50,750 nt of DNA from Oscillospiraceae bacterium (GCA_902786615.1 CADADE010000007.1:1-50750), one strand, 5' to 3'. Shown: positions 1 to 8,488, counted from the stretch's first letter. Numbers and translations: made by a program. Notes: a model not told the origin generated them from the sequence alone.

Positions 1-1
1 C

Positions 2-1888
2 GACATGCAGGACATGGAGTTCACCGTTGAAAACGGCAAGCTCTACATGCTCCAGTGCCGCAACGGCAAGCGCACCGCGCAGGCCGCCCTCAAGATCGCA
101 TGCGACCTCGTGGACGAGGGTATGATCGATGAGAAGCAGGCCGTTCTGATGATCGAGCCGCGCAACCTCGACACCCTGCTCCACCCCCAGTTTGACGCGA
201 AGGCCCTCAAGGCCGCCACGCCCATCGGCAAGGGCCTGGGCGCTTCCCCCGGCGCCGCCTGCGGCAAGATCGTCTTCTCCGCGGAAGACGCCAAGGCCTG
301 GGCCGCGAAGAAGGAGAAGGTCGTCCTGGTCCGCCTCGAGACCAGCCCCGAGGATATCGAGGGCATGGCTGCCGCACAGGGCATCCTGACCGTGCGCGGC
401 GGTATGACCAGCCACGCCGCCGTCGTGGCCCGCGGCATGGGCAAGTGCTGCGTCTCCGGCTGCGGCGAGATCAAGATGGACGAGGAGAACAAGAAGTTCG
501 AGCTGGCGGGCAAGGTCTACCACGAGGGCGACTGCATCTCCATCGACGGCTCCACCGGCAATATCTATGACGGCCTCATCCCCACGGTTGACGCCTCCAT
601 CGCCGGCGAGTTCGGTCGCATTATGGCATGGGCCGACAAGTATCGCCGTCTCCAGGTCCGCACCAATGCCGACACGCCGCGCGACGCCGCCAAGGCTGTC
701 GAGCTGGGCGCGCAGGGCATCGGCCTGACCCGTACCGAGCATATGTTCTTCGAGGGCGACCGCATTGCCGCTCTGCGTGAGATGATCTGCTCCGACACCA
801 AGGAAGAGCGCGTTGCCGCGCTTGCCAAGCTCGAGCCCATGCAGCAGGGCGACTTCGAGGGCATCTATGAGGCCATGCAGGGCTATCCTGTCACCATCCG
901 TTATCTCGACCCGCCTCTCCATGAGTTCGTTCCCACCGAGGAAGAGGACATCAAGGCCCTCGCCGAGACCCAGGGCAAGAGCGTTGAGGATATCAAGAAC
1001 ATCATCTCTTCTCTGCACGAGTTCAACCCCATGATGGGTCACCGCGGCTGCCGTCTGGCCGTCACCTACCCCGAGATCGCCGAGATGCAGACCCGCGCCG
1101 TCATCAAGGCCGCGCTGGCTGTCCAGGCCCGTCACCCCGACTGGAAGATGCAGCCTGAGATCATGATCCCGCTGATTGGCGACGTCAAGGAGCTCAAGTA
1201 CGTCAAGGATGTGGTTGTCAAGGCCGCGGACGAGCTGATTCAGGCCGCAGGCTCCGATATGAAGTACCTGGTCGGCACCATGATCGAGATCCCGCGCGCC
1301 GCTCTGACCGCGGACGAGATTGCGACCGAGGCTCAGTTCTTCTCCTTCGGCACCAACGACCTGACCCAGATGACCTTCGGCTTCAGCCGTGACGATGCCG
1401 GCAAGTTCCTCACCTCCTACTACGACGCCAAGATCTACGAGAGCGATCCCTTCGCGCGCGTTGACCAGAAGGGCGTCGGCAAGCTCGTGAAGATGGCCGC
1501 GACTCTGGGCCGCTCCGTCCGCCCCGACATCCACCTCGGCGTCTGCGGCGAGCACGGCGGCGATCCCTCCTCTGTGGAGTTCTTCCACAAGGTCGGTCTG
1601 GACTATGTCTCCTGCAGCCCGTTCCGCGTTCCCATCGCCCGCCTCGCCGCCGCCCAGGCTGCGATCAAGGACGAGAAGGCCCGCGAGGCGGAGATCAAGG
1701 CCGCCGAGGCTGAAGTCAATGACAAGGTTGCCGCCGCCCAGGCTGCCCTGAAGGACGCCACCGACAAGCTCAGCGCCGCTGCCGCCGATGCAAGCGCCGA
1801 ACTGGCCGACATCGCCCAGGCAGGCTTCAAGTCCCTCCTCGCTGGCTGGGAAGAGGCCAAGAAGACCTTCAGCGAGCACAGAAAGTAA
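2..1888 (+). CDS. ppdK: Pyruvate, phosphate dikinase, C-terminal part (5' end outside window)
   Basis: The enzyme interconverts pyruvate, ATP and Pi with PEP, AMP and PPi in cytosolic glycolysis and gluconeogenesis. The frame is open from the window edge, so the N-terminal ATP-grasp part is missing and about 629 residues remain. Visible are the end of the nucleotide-binding part (DMQDMEFTVENGKLYMLQCR), the phosphohistidine swivel domain with GGMTSHAAVVAR (His is the phosphocarrier), and the PEP/pyruvate TIM barrel with GLTRTEHMF, FGTNDLTQM and the catalytic-Cys motif GVCGEHGGDP. The family normally ends close to PIARLAAAQAA. Here about 75 further residues follow, rich in Ala, Lys and Glu and probably helical or coiled coil, an extension whose role is unknown. 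A strong hairpin terminator follows. The assignment is very secure. Confidence 0.97.
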   Translation, partial: DMQDMEFTVENGKLYMLQCRNGKRTAQAALKIACDLVDEGMIDEKQAVLMIEPRNLDTLLHPQFDAKALKAATPIGKGLGASPGAACGKIVFSAEDAKAWAAKKEKVVLVRLETSPEDIEGMAAAQGILTVRGGMTSHAAVVARGMGKCCVSGCGEIKMDEENKKFELAGKVYHEGDCISIDGSTGNIYDGLIPTVDASIAGEFGRIMAWADKYRRLQVRTNADTPRDAAKAVELGAQGIGLTRTEHMFFEGDRIAALREMICSDTKEERVAALAKLEPMQQGDFEGIYEAMQGYPVTIRYLDPPLHEFVPTEEEDIKALAETQGKSVEDIKNIISSLHEFNPMMGHRGCRLAVTYPEIAEMQTRAVIKAALAVQARHPDWKMQPEIMIPLIGDVKELKYVKDVVVKAADELIQAAGSDMKYLVGTMIEIPRAALTADEIATEAQFFSFGTNDLTQMTFGFSRDDAGKFLTSYYDAKIYESDPFARVDQKGVGKLVKMAATLGRSVRPDIHLGVCGEHGGDPSSVEFFHKVGLDYVSCSPFRVPIARLAAAQAAIKDEKAREAEIKAAEAEVNDKVAAAQAALKDATDKLSAAAADASAELADIAQAGFKSLLAGWEEAKKTFSEHRK

Positions 1889-1917
1889 TCCGTAAGCTGA
1901 AAAGCATAAGACATGAC

Positions 1918-1949
1918 AAGGCCGCGTCCCAATTTGGGGCGCGGCTTTT
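1918..1949 (+). terminator. Rho-independent terminator of ppdK
   Basis: GCCGCGTCCC pairs with GGGGCGCGGC across an AATTT loop and is followed by TTTT. It lies 30 bases after the ppdK stop. Confidence 0.85.
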
Positions 1950-2017
1950 GACACGCTGGCCGGGAGCGTTCGGAGCGGGATCGGCATGAACGACAAAGAA
2001 GTTTAAAAAAATTAATA

Positions 2018-2045
2018 TTCTGAATCGTTCGGCCTGTGGTATAAT
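2018..2045 (+). promoter_or_regulatory. Sigma-A-type promoter with extended -10 for the small peptide gene
   Basis: TATAAT at 2040-2045 is preceded by TG one base upstream (extended -10). A weak -35, TTCTGA, lies 16 bases upstream. It sits about 40 bases before the start of the double-glycine peptide gene. Confidence 0.6.
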
Positions 2046-2086
2046 GAACATGCAGGAAATATGCCGCATGAAAGGATGGAGAGCTG

Positions 2087-2305
2087 GTGAGCGAAATGAA
2101 AGAAGAACTCAAAGACGAGCATGTGGAGAACGTATCCGGCGGAATCCCGGGGCAGCTGATCACCCATGTGGTCAGTACCGCAATCAATGCGGTTTTGGGC
2201 GCTGACAGCTCCGACAACGGGAGCAATGCCGGTGCACACCCGAACAAGTCGGAAGCCGAAACGCTGAAAGCGAAGAAGGACAGCTTTCGCCTGCTCAAAT
2301 TCTGA
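2087..2305 (+). CDS. Small peptide with a double-glycine export leader (bacteriocin- or signal-like precursor)
   Basis: A 72-residue protein, GTG start at 2087; an ATG at 2096 is an alternative. AAAGGA lies 10 bases before the GTG. The N-terminus fits the leader used by peptidase-containing ABC exporters: LKDEHVENVSGG has Leu at -12, Val at -7, Val at -4 and Gly-Gly at -2/-1. Cleavage after Gly-Gly would release a Cys-free core of about 53 residues with a hydrophobic amphipathic first half (IPGQLITHVVSTAINAVLG) and a polar, Lys-rich tail ending RLLKF. The gene has its own promoter and terminator and stands alone: no transporter, modifying enzyme or immunity gene is visible nearby. It could be an unmodified bacteriocin, a signalling peptide or another exported peptide. 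The leader match is seen; function is inferred. Confidence 0.7.
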   Translation: MSEMKEELKDEHVENVSGGIPGQLITHVVSTAINAVLGADSSDNGSNAGAHPNKSEAETLKAKKDSFRLLKF

Positions 2306-2317
2306 CGGGATAGTATA

Positions 2318-2384
2318 AAGAGCACCCAGACAGCGGGCCAGTGTTCCGAAAGGGACAGAGGCTTTGCGTCCGGGTGTTCTTTTA
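2318..2384. terminator. Bidirectional terminator between peptide gene and hydrolase gene
   Basis: AGAGCACCC pairs with GGGTGTTCT (one G-U) around a shorter internal stem (GTTCC/GGGAC). A T-run follows on the + strand and an A-rich left flank serves the opposite strand. The convergent hydrolase gene ends inside it. Confidence 0.65.
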
Positions 2385-3254
2385 TGCGGTTTTCAAAACG
2401 GAAGGGGAAACAGCTGCCGCAGTCCGCCGAAGCCGGACAGGGTTCAGCAGACGATCGGCATCCGCCAGTGAGCAAGCGTACTTGACGCCGTCCTGATAAT
2501 AATACCAGTTGTTTTGATAGTGCTCATCTTCCTTCAGCATACCCCGCCCGATGGCCCATTCCATGCTGTTGTGGGACAGAGGCTTGATAAACTTGGCTTC
2601 ATGGTCTCCGGAGCTGATTTCAGCCACAATTGCGGTTCCGCCGGCATTGGAATAGATTTCGGCGTATTGGTTGCAGAGCCACCCGCTTCCGCCATGGCTG
2701 CCTTTCGTGTCTCTGTCTGTCTGGAAGAAAAGCACGACGCCCTGCTGTGCCAGCAGACGCATCCATTCGGTTTGATTGGTGATGCTCGCGTCCGCCGATT
2801 CCCTGGCCGGGTCATAGGCGAAGACGTTCGAAAATCGGAAGCTGTAATCGGCGGCGGGATCGACGCTTTTCAGCGCAGCCCGGATCACGGCCCGGCCTCC
2901 GGAGCTTGTGCCGTGGCCGCTGACGGCGTCAAAATTTCCGCGGCCGTTCAATCGTTGTTTCGCGTCTTCCAGAACGGCGCAGACGGCGTCCGGCCTGTCG
3001 GTGTTGGGGGAAATAATGATCGCGTCGGTTTCAAAGCTCGCAGCCCAGCCCAGGGCGATCGCCCGCTCCTCGGTTGCGGTTCCGCCGCCGTGTGAAACGT
3101 AGACCACCACGGGCGTGGATTCGTCTATCTCGCCGTCAATGGGCGTATAGATGTAATAAAAGCACTCATGCGCATGCCCTGTGTCTGATGTAAACGCAAC
3201 AGGGCCGTTTTGCTCCACATTGTAGAATTCATAATAGGCAACGTCACATTCCAT
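2382..3254 (-). CDS. Alpha/beta-hydrolase-like protein
   Basis: A 290-residue soluble protein without an obvious signal peptide. The ATG at 3254 was chosen because GGAAAGGAG lies 7 bases upstream; a longer in-frame start lacks such a site. PVVVYVSHGGG looks like the oxyanion-hole strand and loop of alpha/beta hydrolases. SGHGTSSGGRA contains a GxSxG nucleophile elbow (GTSSG). SSGDHEAKF near the C-terminus is a plausible catalytic His loop. The fold assignment is moderately secure; the substrate (an ester or peptide) is unknown. The gene is transcribed alone from a good promoter at 3326-3354 and converges with the double-glycine peptide gene. It is the ancestral neighbour downstream of gapA, now separated from it by the accessory insertion. 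Confidence 0.7.
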   Translation of the reverse strand: MECDVAYYEFYNVEQNGPVAFTSDTGHAHECFYYIYTPIDGEIDESTPVVVYVSHGGGTATEERAIALGWAASFETDAIIISPNTDRPDAVCAVLEDAKQRLNGRGNFDAVSGHGTSSGGRAVIRAALKSVDPAADYSFRFSNVFAYDPARESADASITNQTEWMRLLAQQGVVLFFQTDRDTKGSHGGSGWLCNQYAEIYSNAGGTAIVAEISSGDHEAKFIKPLSHNSMEWAIGRGMLKEDEHYQNNWYYYQDGVKYACSLADADRLLNPVRLRRTAAAVSPSVLKTA

Positions 3255-3325
3255 TGGCGGCTCCTTTCCCGCGCCTCGCCGATCACACTGCGGCGCACTG
3301 CTTCTCTTCGGCAATTTTTAAGTGC

Positions 3326-3354
3326 ACTATACTACCATTAAACCAAAAACGCAA
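3326..3354 (-). promoter_or_regulatory. Sigma-A-type promoter of the hydrolase gene
   Basis: Read on the minus strand: TTGCGT (3354-3349), a 17-base spacer, TATAGT (3331-3326). It lies about 70 bases before the start codon. Confidence 0.65.
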
Positions 3355-3383
3355 GGAAAAATCTCCCAAAAACCTATAGGGAG

Positions 3384-3797
3384 TTAACGGCAAGTATGTG
3401 GAACCGCTTCTGCAAAACCGCACCCACAACAAAAATCCCGAAAGACAAAGCTTTCGGGATTTTTTGATGAATCAGTGTACGAATCAGGCCTTGCGGACGG
3501 AGTCGATGTGACGGGTGAGGTCGAGCAGTAGCTGATCTTTCCAAAATATTCGACCCACTTATTTTCGATAAGTTGGTGCTGGGCTTCTGCGATCATCATG
3601 ATCCTGCGAAGCTTCGCTTCGGGAATCTTGGATTTATTATGGCAGAGAAGGCAATGACCGGTAGAGGTCAGCCAGACCTTTGTGCTGTTGGATGACGGTA
3701 CACCGTCTGTGATGTGAAAATGAATCGGTTCGAGCGGGTCGCCCTCCTGCGTCCAGAGAAAGACAAGGTATCCCGATACCCTAAAGATTTGAGGCAT
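3384..3797 (-). CDS. DUF4160-family small protein fused at its 3' end to a displaced gapA tail
   Basis: The first 90 or so residues match DUF4160 proteins (MPQIFRVSGYLVFLW, EPIHFHITDG, WVEYFGKISY), a toxin-antitoxin-like accessory family of unknown activity. Such proteins normally stop just after a FGxISY motif. Here the reading frame runs at 3527/3526 straight into the 113-bp gapA-tail repeat and adds about 48 unrelated residues ([15 protein letters not shown] and onward) before a stop at 3384. ATG 3797 was chosen because GGGAGG lies 8 bases upstream. It overlaps the 3' end of the upstream small gene by 17 bases, so the two are co-translated partners. The native stop appears to have been lost at the junction; whether the fused tail is tolerated is unknown. 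Confidence 0.75.
   Translation of the reverse strand: MPQIFRVSGYLVFLWTQEGDPLEPIHFHITDGVPSSNSTKVWLTSTGHCLLCHNKSKIPEAKLRRIMMIAEAQHQLIENKWVEYFGKISYCSTSPVTSTPSARPDSYTDSSKNPESFVFRDFCCGCGFAEAVPHTCR
3414..3526. repeat. 113-bp direct repeat, displaced copy of the gapA 3' end plus terminator
   Basis: Identical to 5351-5463 except for one base (C at 3427, T at 5364). It contains the codons of a normal GAPDH C-terminus ([13 protein letters not shown] then stop, minus strand) and the gapA terminator hairpin. The right edge at 3526 is fused to the DUF4160 gene. Confidence 0.95.
3431..3465. terminator. Duplicated gapA terminator (copy 1)
   Basis: AAAAATCCCGAAAG and CTTTCGGGATTTTT form a strong stem with A/T tracts on both sides, usable in both directions. 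It is part of the 113-bp repeat. Confidence 0.85.
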
Positions 3798-4050
3798 TGT
3801 CAAAGCCTCCCTTTTGCGCCAGTTCTATAATGATGTGTGCGAGAGAATGTACAAACGCGTCGTAATAGTGCAGTTCCTCATCGGAAAAGCCCACGTTGTT
3901 TTTCCACGCATACTGCGGGAGCCAGCACTCAACCGAGTGAAAACCGAGCATAACCGGCTTCTCGATATACACCTTCACAGAGCCGTCCTCTTTCATCTCA
4001 GAGTGGACGATCTCCGTGCCGTCCTCCAGTGTCATAAATGGATAGATCAC
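3781..4050 (-). CDS. Small acidic protein, partner of the DUF4160 gene
   Basis: An 89-residue protein starting at a GTG (4050), with GGAGG about 12 bases upstream. It reads MIYPFMTLEDGTEIVHSEMK at the N-terminus, continues with a short beta-rich region (VKVYIEKP, CWLPQYAW) and ends in a helix (AFVHSLAHIIIELAQKGGF). No membrane segment or catalytic motif is seen. It overlaps the DUF4160 gene downstream, so the two probably work together. Proteins of this look commonly accompany DUF4160 or DUF2442 genes in mobile regions of Firmicutes, but no function is established. Confidence 0.65.
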   Translation of the reverse strand: MIYPFMTLEDGTEIVHSEMKEDGSVKVYIEKPVMLGFHSVECWLPQYAWKNNVGFSDEELHYYDAFVHSLAHIIIELAQKGGFDNASNL

Positions 4051-4104
4051 AGCCTTTCCCTCCTTACATATCCGTATCTGCTTTTCTGCTTATTATTTTA
4101 CCGC

Positions 4105-4324
4105 ATGATAACGGCAAGAGCAAGTGAAAATGCAAGAATACGAAAATCTCGAAGAAGGGTTTGAAAATCGGCAGACCACAGACCATGCTTGACGATATTC
4201 CCGCCAATTTCTTGCGGCACTACCCCGCGTATAAGAACGGGGCGTTCAATTTGACGGAACTTCACGGCTGTGCGGGATTAGCAGGACAACGGCATATAAG
4301 TATATCGGGCTACTGGAACAGTAA
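4105..4324 (+). pseudogene. Serine-recombinase (resolvase) C-terminal remnant
   Basis: Three frames must be joined to read a typical resolvase tail: an ATG at 4105 gives MITARASENARIRKS; a shift near 4150 gives KKGLKIGRPQTMLDDIPANF and onward to NLTEL; a second shift near 4269 gives GISRTTAYKYIGLLEQ and a stop at 4322-4324. The KIGRP hinge followed by a C-terminal helix-turn-helix ending in a TTxYKYI recognition helix is characteristic of Tn3/Hin-type recombinases. The second shift looks like one missing base (CTTCACGG for CTTGCACGG). The catalytic N-terminal domain is absent, so this is a dead fragment. It is evidence that a mobile element passed through this insertion. Confidence 0.75.
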
Positions 4325-4383
4325 AGGCAGGGGATGCGTTGCCCCTGCCTGATTTCTATCGATCATTAAAATGAGAAGAATAA

Positions 4384-4875
4384 TTAAAAAATGAGAGGGC
4401 CGATTGAAACACACGCAGTTCTTCCTATTAACCATACCAAAAACCACAGGAAGAAATACATCAGTATGTTCCCACCGCGACCACTATCATCTTTGTATGG
4501 GTAGAAGAAAGGAATAATAAAAGAGAGAATATAGCAATCAAGTTTTGCTTGTTCTTTTTCAAAAGTCATACCAAGTTTGGCACAAGCGATAGCATAAACG
4601 GCAACAATTACTAAAAATCTTATTATTTTCCGTTGCTGTTTTTGCTTAAATTCCTTTTGGCGCCTCTGCTCTTCTTTAATTGCCCGCAGTCTTGCCTGTT
4701 CCTGTAATTGGAGTTCTAATATTTTAGCCTCATCCCGATATACAACTTCGCTGCGTTGAACTCCATCATCAACAATAATCTGTGTTCCGCAATAAGGGCA
4801 GAAGCAACGTGGGACATCTTTTTCCAGATTTACATTGGCACCGCAACTGGGACAGTTAATCGTATATGCTTTCAT
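4384..4875 (-). CDS. Zinc-ribbon membrane protein of unknown function
   Basis: A 163-residue protein beginning with a two-knuckle zinc ribbon (CPSCGANVNLEKDVPRCFCPYCG; CxxC...CxxC). A charged Gln/Arg/Lys/Glu-rich helix of about 45 residues follows, probably a coiled coil, then two or three hydrophobic segments (IIRFLVIVAVYAIACA; LDCYILSFIIPFFYP; ILMYFFLWFLVWLIG). The plan of zinc ribbon, coiled coil and membrane anchor is common in Firmicutes, without a known role. The gene is clearly AT-richer than its surroundings and its ribosome site is weak (GCAGGTAG), consistent with acquisition. It lies inside the gapA-end insertion. Confidence 0.7.
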   Translation of the reverse strand: MKAYTINCPSCGANVNLEKDVPRCFCPYCGTQIIVDDGVQRSEVVYRDEAKILELQLQEQARLRAIKEEQRRQKEFKQKQQRKIIRFLVIVAVYAIACAKLGMTFEKEQAKLDCYILSFIIPFFYPYKDDSGRGGNILMYFFLWFLVWLIGRTACVSIGPLIF

Positions 4876-5319
4876 ATTTGACTACCTGCTATATTTTTTC
4901 AACCATTATACCTAAATCTTCTAAATATTTCAACAAAAACACTCTTTTTTAAAAGTATCACGCTATAAGATAAGGTCATCCCTTTTTCTTTTGCTTTTGG
5001 TGTGCTACAATACGGGCAAGGGAATGATGATATGCGGATTTCAAGGAATGATCGGGAATACACCGTTTACGCCTGCCACAAAGGGCAAAGTCGCAGCCGC
5101 TCTTTCACTTGACAGGAAGCCGCCCAGACGCTTTGGCAGAGTGGCGGTCTCTGCTTTTTACTGTGACCGTGATGGTAAGACCAAACACATGAAAGGTCAA
5201 TGTAATCGACATAGAAACACCTCCTTTGCGGAGATGTAGCGGAACCGCCTTTTTTCACTCGACAGCGCCTTCCCCTTGCGGGTGATGGTATTCTACATGT
5301 TTCTGTCAATGCTCTTGTA
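4876..5319. other. Gene-poor remainder of the insertion
   Basis: The first 110 bases are AT-rich upstream DNA of the zinc-ribbon gene. From about 5,000 to 5,300 the sequence becomes GC-richer and holds only short open frames (one 82-codon + frame, 4991-5239) with no recognisable protein. AGAAACACCTCCTTTGCGG carries an anti-ribosome-site sequence, as if a minus-strand gene once started there. It reads like mobile-element debris; no gene is called. Confidence 0.5.
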
Positions 5320-6562
<1,243 letters not shown>

Positions 6563-6636
6563 GTTTTACAGCCACGGAATTTGCCGCGTAATGTGCCGAA
6601 ATTTTGCCCCGATCATGCGTTTGTTTCTCGCGGGTA

Positions 6637-6665
6637 TTGTTCATTTTGTCCAGATTTGTTATAAT
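6637..6665 (+). promoter_or_regulatory. Promoter of the sensor-kinase-like gene
   Basis: TTGTTC (6637-6642), 17-base spacer, TATAAT (6660-6665), about 60 bases before the start codon. Confidence 0.6.
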
Positions 6666-6725
6666 ATGGCGGCAAGAATGAGAAAATTGCTCCAAGACGC
6701 CGTCAAAATAAAAGGAGGAAGCGCC

Positions 6726-7784
6726 ATGCTCCATTTATCCGCCGAGCTCCTTGCCCTTTCCGGGGAGCCGGCCCTGCTTGTCAAGGGAGGAAAGATTCTG
6801 TTTGCCAATGAAGCTGCCGCCGCCGTACTGGGGGCGGACTGCCGAAGAAAGAGCTTTCGGGAGCTTTTCGGACAGGAGATCGCCGGGATGCAGGCGTCGA
6901 CCTTCGTCGGAGAGGCGGAGATCGCGGGGCGGCGCGTTCTGCTGCGCGTCAGAACGCTGGAAGGCGTGCGCGTCGTCTTTCTCTCGGTCTGCGAGCCGTC
7001 GACGGAGCTGATCGGAGATGCGTTCCTGTTTGCGCTCAGAAATGAGCTGATGCAGCTGTCGACGGGCGTTTCGCTTCTGCGCATGCAGGCAGACACCGCA
7101 AACGCAGGTGCTTCGCCGGTGCTGAACGGGATTGCCATGAACCTCTATCGGGCAAACCGGACGCTGCAGAACCTCTCCATTATTCGCAGCGCCGAGGCAG
7201 ACAGCCTCCTCTTCATGCCGCAGCCGCTCGATCTTGTCACGCTGCTGCGGGAGCTCATCGACTCGGTTTGCCTGACGGTCTCCCAGCCTGAGGTCCGCTT
7301 TACCGCACCGGAGAGCCTGCCGGTAAAGGGCGACCCCTCTCTGCTCGAGACCCTGATGCTGAATCTGCTGGCAAACTGCATCCTGCATGCCGAGGGCTGC
7401 ACCCGCATCCATGTCACGCTGCACAGCGCGGGCGACCAGGCGATCCTGACGGTGGATGACGACGGCTGCGGCATCCCGGGCGACAGGCTGAACACGGTGC
7501 TGGAGCGTTACCGCTTCGGCGGCGATCTCAGCGAGACGGGACACGGCCCCGGCCTGGGCCTCACTGCGTCGCGTGAGATCGCGCGCGTGCACGGCGGCAC
7601 GCTTTTGCTGGAGAGCCGCGAGGGCGTCGGCACGGCGGTGCATGTATCCCTCAGCCGTACGCCGCGCGCGTGCAGCCCGCTGAAAGCGCCTCAGGCGGAA
7701 TATGAGAAAAACTACGATACGATCCTCACGGGACTTGCGCCGTGCCTGCCGCCGGAGGCCTTTGACGCACCGGAACGCCGATAA
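6726..7784 (+). CDS. Sensor-histidine-kinase-like protein, phospho-acceptor His apparently absent
   Basis: A 352-residue soluble protein, ATG 6726 with AAAGGAGG 8 bases upstream. Residues about 10-100 look like a PAS-type sensor (ALLVKGGKILFANEAAAAVLG). A dimerisation-helix region follows (ALRNELMQLSTGVSLLRMQ), then a complete GHKL ATPase: N box LLANCILHAEG, G1 DDDGCGIPG and G2 GHGPGLGLTASREIARVHGG. In ordinary kinases the sequence before LRN is S-H-E/D; here it is L-F-A, so no acceptor His is seen in the usual place. No membrane segment and no adjacent response regulator are present. It may be a pseudokinase or ATPase partner, or may phosphorylate elsewhere. The C-terminal 35 residues after the ATPase are unassigned. 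Confidence 0.8.
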   Translation: MLHLSAELLALSGEPALLVKGGKILFANEAAAAVLGADCRRKSFRELFGQEIAGMQASTFVGEAEIAGRRVLLRVRTLEGVRVVFLSVCEPSTELIGDAFLFALRNELMQLSTGVSLLRMQADTANAGASPVLNGIAMNLYRANRTLQNLSIIRSAEADSLLFMPQPLDLVTLLRELIDSVCLTVSQPEVRFTAPESLPVKGDPSLLETLMLNLLANCILHAEGCTRIHVTLHSAGDQAILTVDDDGCGIPGDRLNTVLERYRFGGDLSETGHGPGLGLTASREIARVHGGTLLLESREGVGTAVHVSLSRTPRACSPLKAPQAEYEKNYDTILTGLAPCLPPEAFDAPERR

Positions 7785-7787
7785 CAG

Positions 7788-7834
7788 AAAGCTGAGCAGA
7801 GAGCCGGTTTTTGAACCGCTCCCTGCTCAGCTTT
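7788..7834. terminator. Bidirectional terminator between kinase-like gene and rqcP
   Basis: AAAGCTGAGCAG pairs with CTGCTCAGCTTT around an inner GAGCCGGTT/AACCGCTC stem. It is a very stable hairpin serving two convergent genes. Confidence 0.85.
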
Positions 7835-7851
7835 CTTCTATGGCAAGAGCC

Positions 7852-8094
7852 CTACACTATTTCTCTGTACATGGCCGGGGCGTCGGACTTGGAGACGTTG
7901 TCGGCCACCTGGGTGACCTCCACCTTCAGCGTACGCTGACCGAAGGCAATCTCAATCACGTCGCCCTCCTTGACCTGGTAGCTGGCCTTGGCCTGACGGC
8001 CGTTGACAAAAATGCGGTCTGTGTCGCAGGCCTCGTTGGCAACGGTGCGGCGCTTGATAAGCCGCGAGACCTTCAAGAACTTATCCAATCTCAT
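7852..8094 (-). CDS. rqcP: S4-domain RNA-binding protein, RqcP/YabO family
   Basis: An 80-residue S4-fold protein (MRLDKFLKVSRLIKRRTVAN, then GRQAKASYQVKEGDVIEI). In Bacillus the homologue RqcP binds the stalled 50S subunit with RqcH and supports alanine tailing during ribosome-associated quality control. ATG 8094 was preferred because AAAGGAGC precedes it by about 6 bases; the longer in-frame start would read through the hup terminator. The next gene upstream on the same strand is hup (HU), with an intervening hairpin. Length and motif fit the family well. Confidence 0.88.
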   Translation of the reverse strand: MRLDKFLKVSRLIKRRTVANEACDTDRIFVNGRQAKASYQVKEGDVIEIAFGQRTLKVEVTQVADNVSKSDAPAMYREIV

Positions 8095-8119
8095 GACTGT
8101 GCTCCTTTGCATAAAACAG

Positions 8120-8148
8120 GACCGCCTCTCCGGGAAGGACAGGCGGTC
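8120..8148 (-). terminator. Hairpin after hup
   Basis: GACCGCCT/AGGCGGTC stem followed on the minus strand by CTGTTTTA. It likely attenuates transcription from hup into rqcP. Confidence 0.65.
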
Positions 8149-8164
8149 TTTACAGTGTAATAAA

Positions 8165-8449
8165 TTACTTCGTAATCTTAGCAACGGCGTCCTTCAGAGC
8201 CTTGCCGGCTTTGAAAGCGGGGATGCGGCTTGCAGGGATCTCGATCTCTTCCTTGGTTCTGGGGTTGCGGCCGACGCGGGCGTTGCGGGTCTTGGTCTCA
8301 AAGGAGCCGAAGCCGACGAGCTGAACTTTGTCGCCCTTCACAAGCGTATCGGCGATCACGTCAAAAGCGGCGTTGACAGCCTTCTCACTGTCCTTCTTGG
8401 AGAGACCGGCCTTTTCTGCAACTGCGGCAACCAATTCTGCCTTATTCAT
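8165..8449 (-). CDS. hup: HU-family DNA-binding protein
   Basis: A 94-residue histone-like protein that bends and compacts DNA. It has the classic pattern [40 protein letters not shown] (beta arm with the RNPRT signature) and [15 protein letters not shown] 8449 is chosen because GGAGGA lies 8 bases upstream; a TTG two codons earlier would overlap that site. A promoter lies at 8567-8595 and a 15-base perfect palindrome in the leader. It is followed by a hairpin and rqcP, the common hup-rqcP order in Firmicutes. Confidence 0.96.
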   Translation of the reverse strand: MNKAELVAAVAEKAGLSKKDSEKAVNAAFDVIADTLVKGDKVQLVGFGSFETKTRNARVGRNPRTKEEIEIPASRIPAFKAGKALKDAVAKITK

Positions 8450-8473
8450 TATCAATTTCCTCCTGAATAAACT

Positions 8474-8488
8474 ATGGCATTATGCCAT
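8474..8488. promoter_or_regulatory. Perfect palindrome in the hup leader
   Basis: ATGGCAT-T-ATGCCAT, 10 bases upstream of the hup ribosome site. It could be an operator or an autoregulatory site for HU; it also overlaps a CATAAT that could act as a second -10. Confidence 0.45.

Noticed and set aside
4991..5239. An 82-codon + strand open frame in the insertion
   Set aside because: No ribosome site, no recognisable protein, and composition like mobile-element debris; kept only as unassigned DNA.
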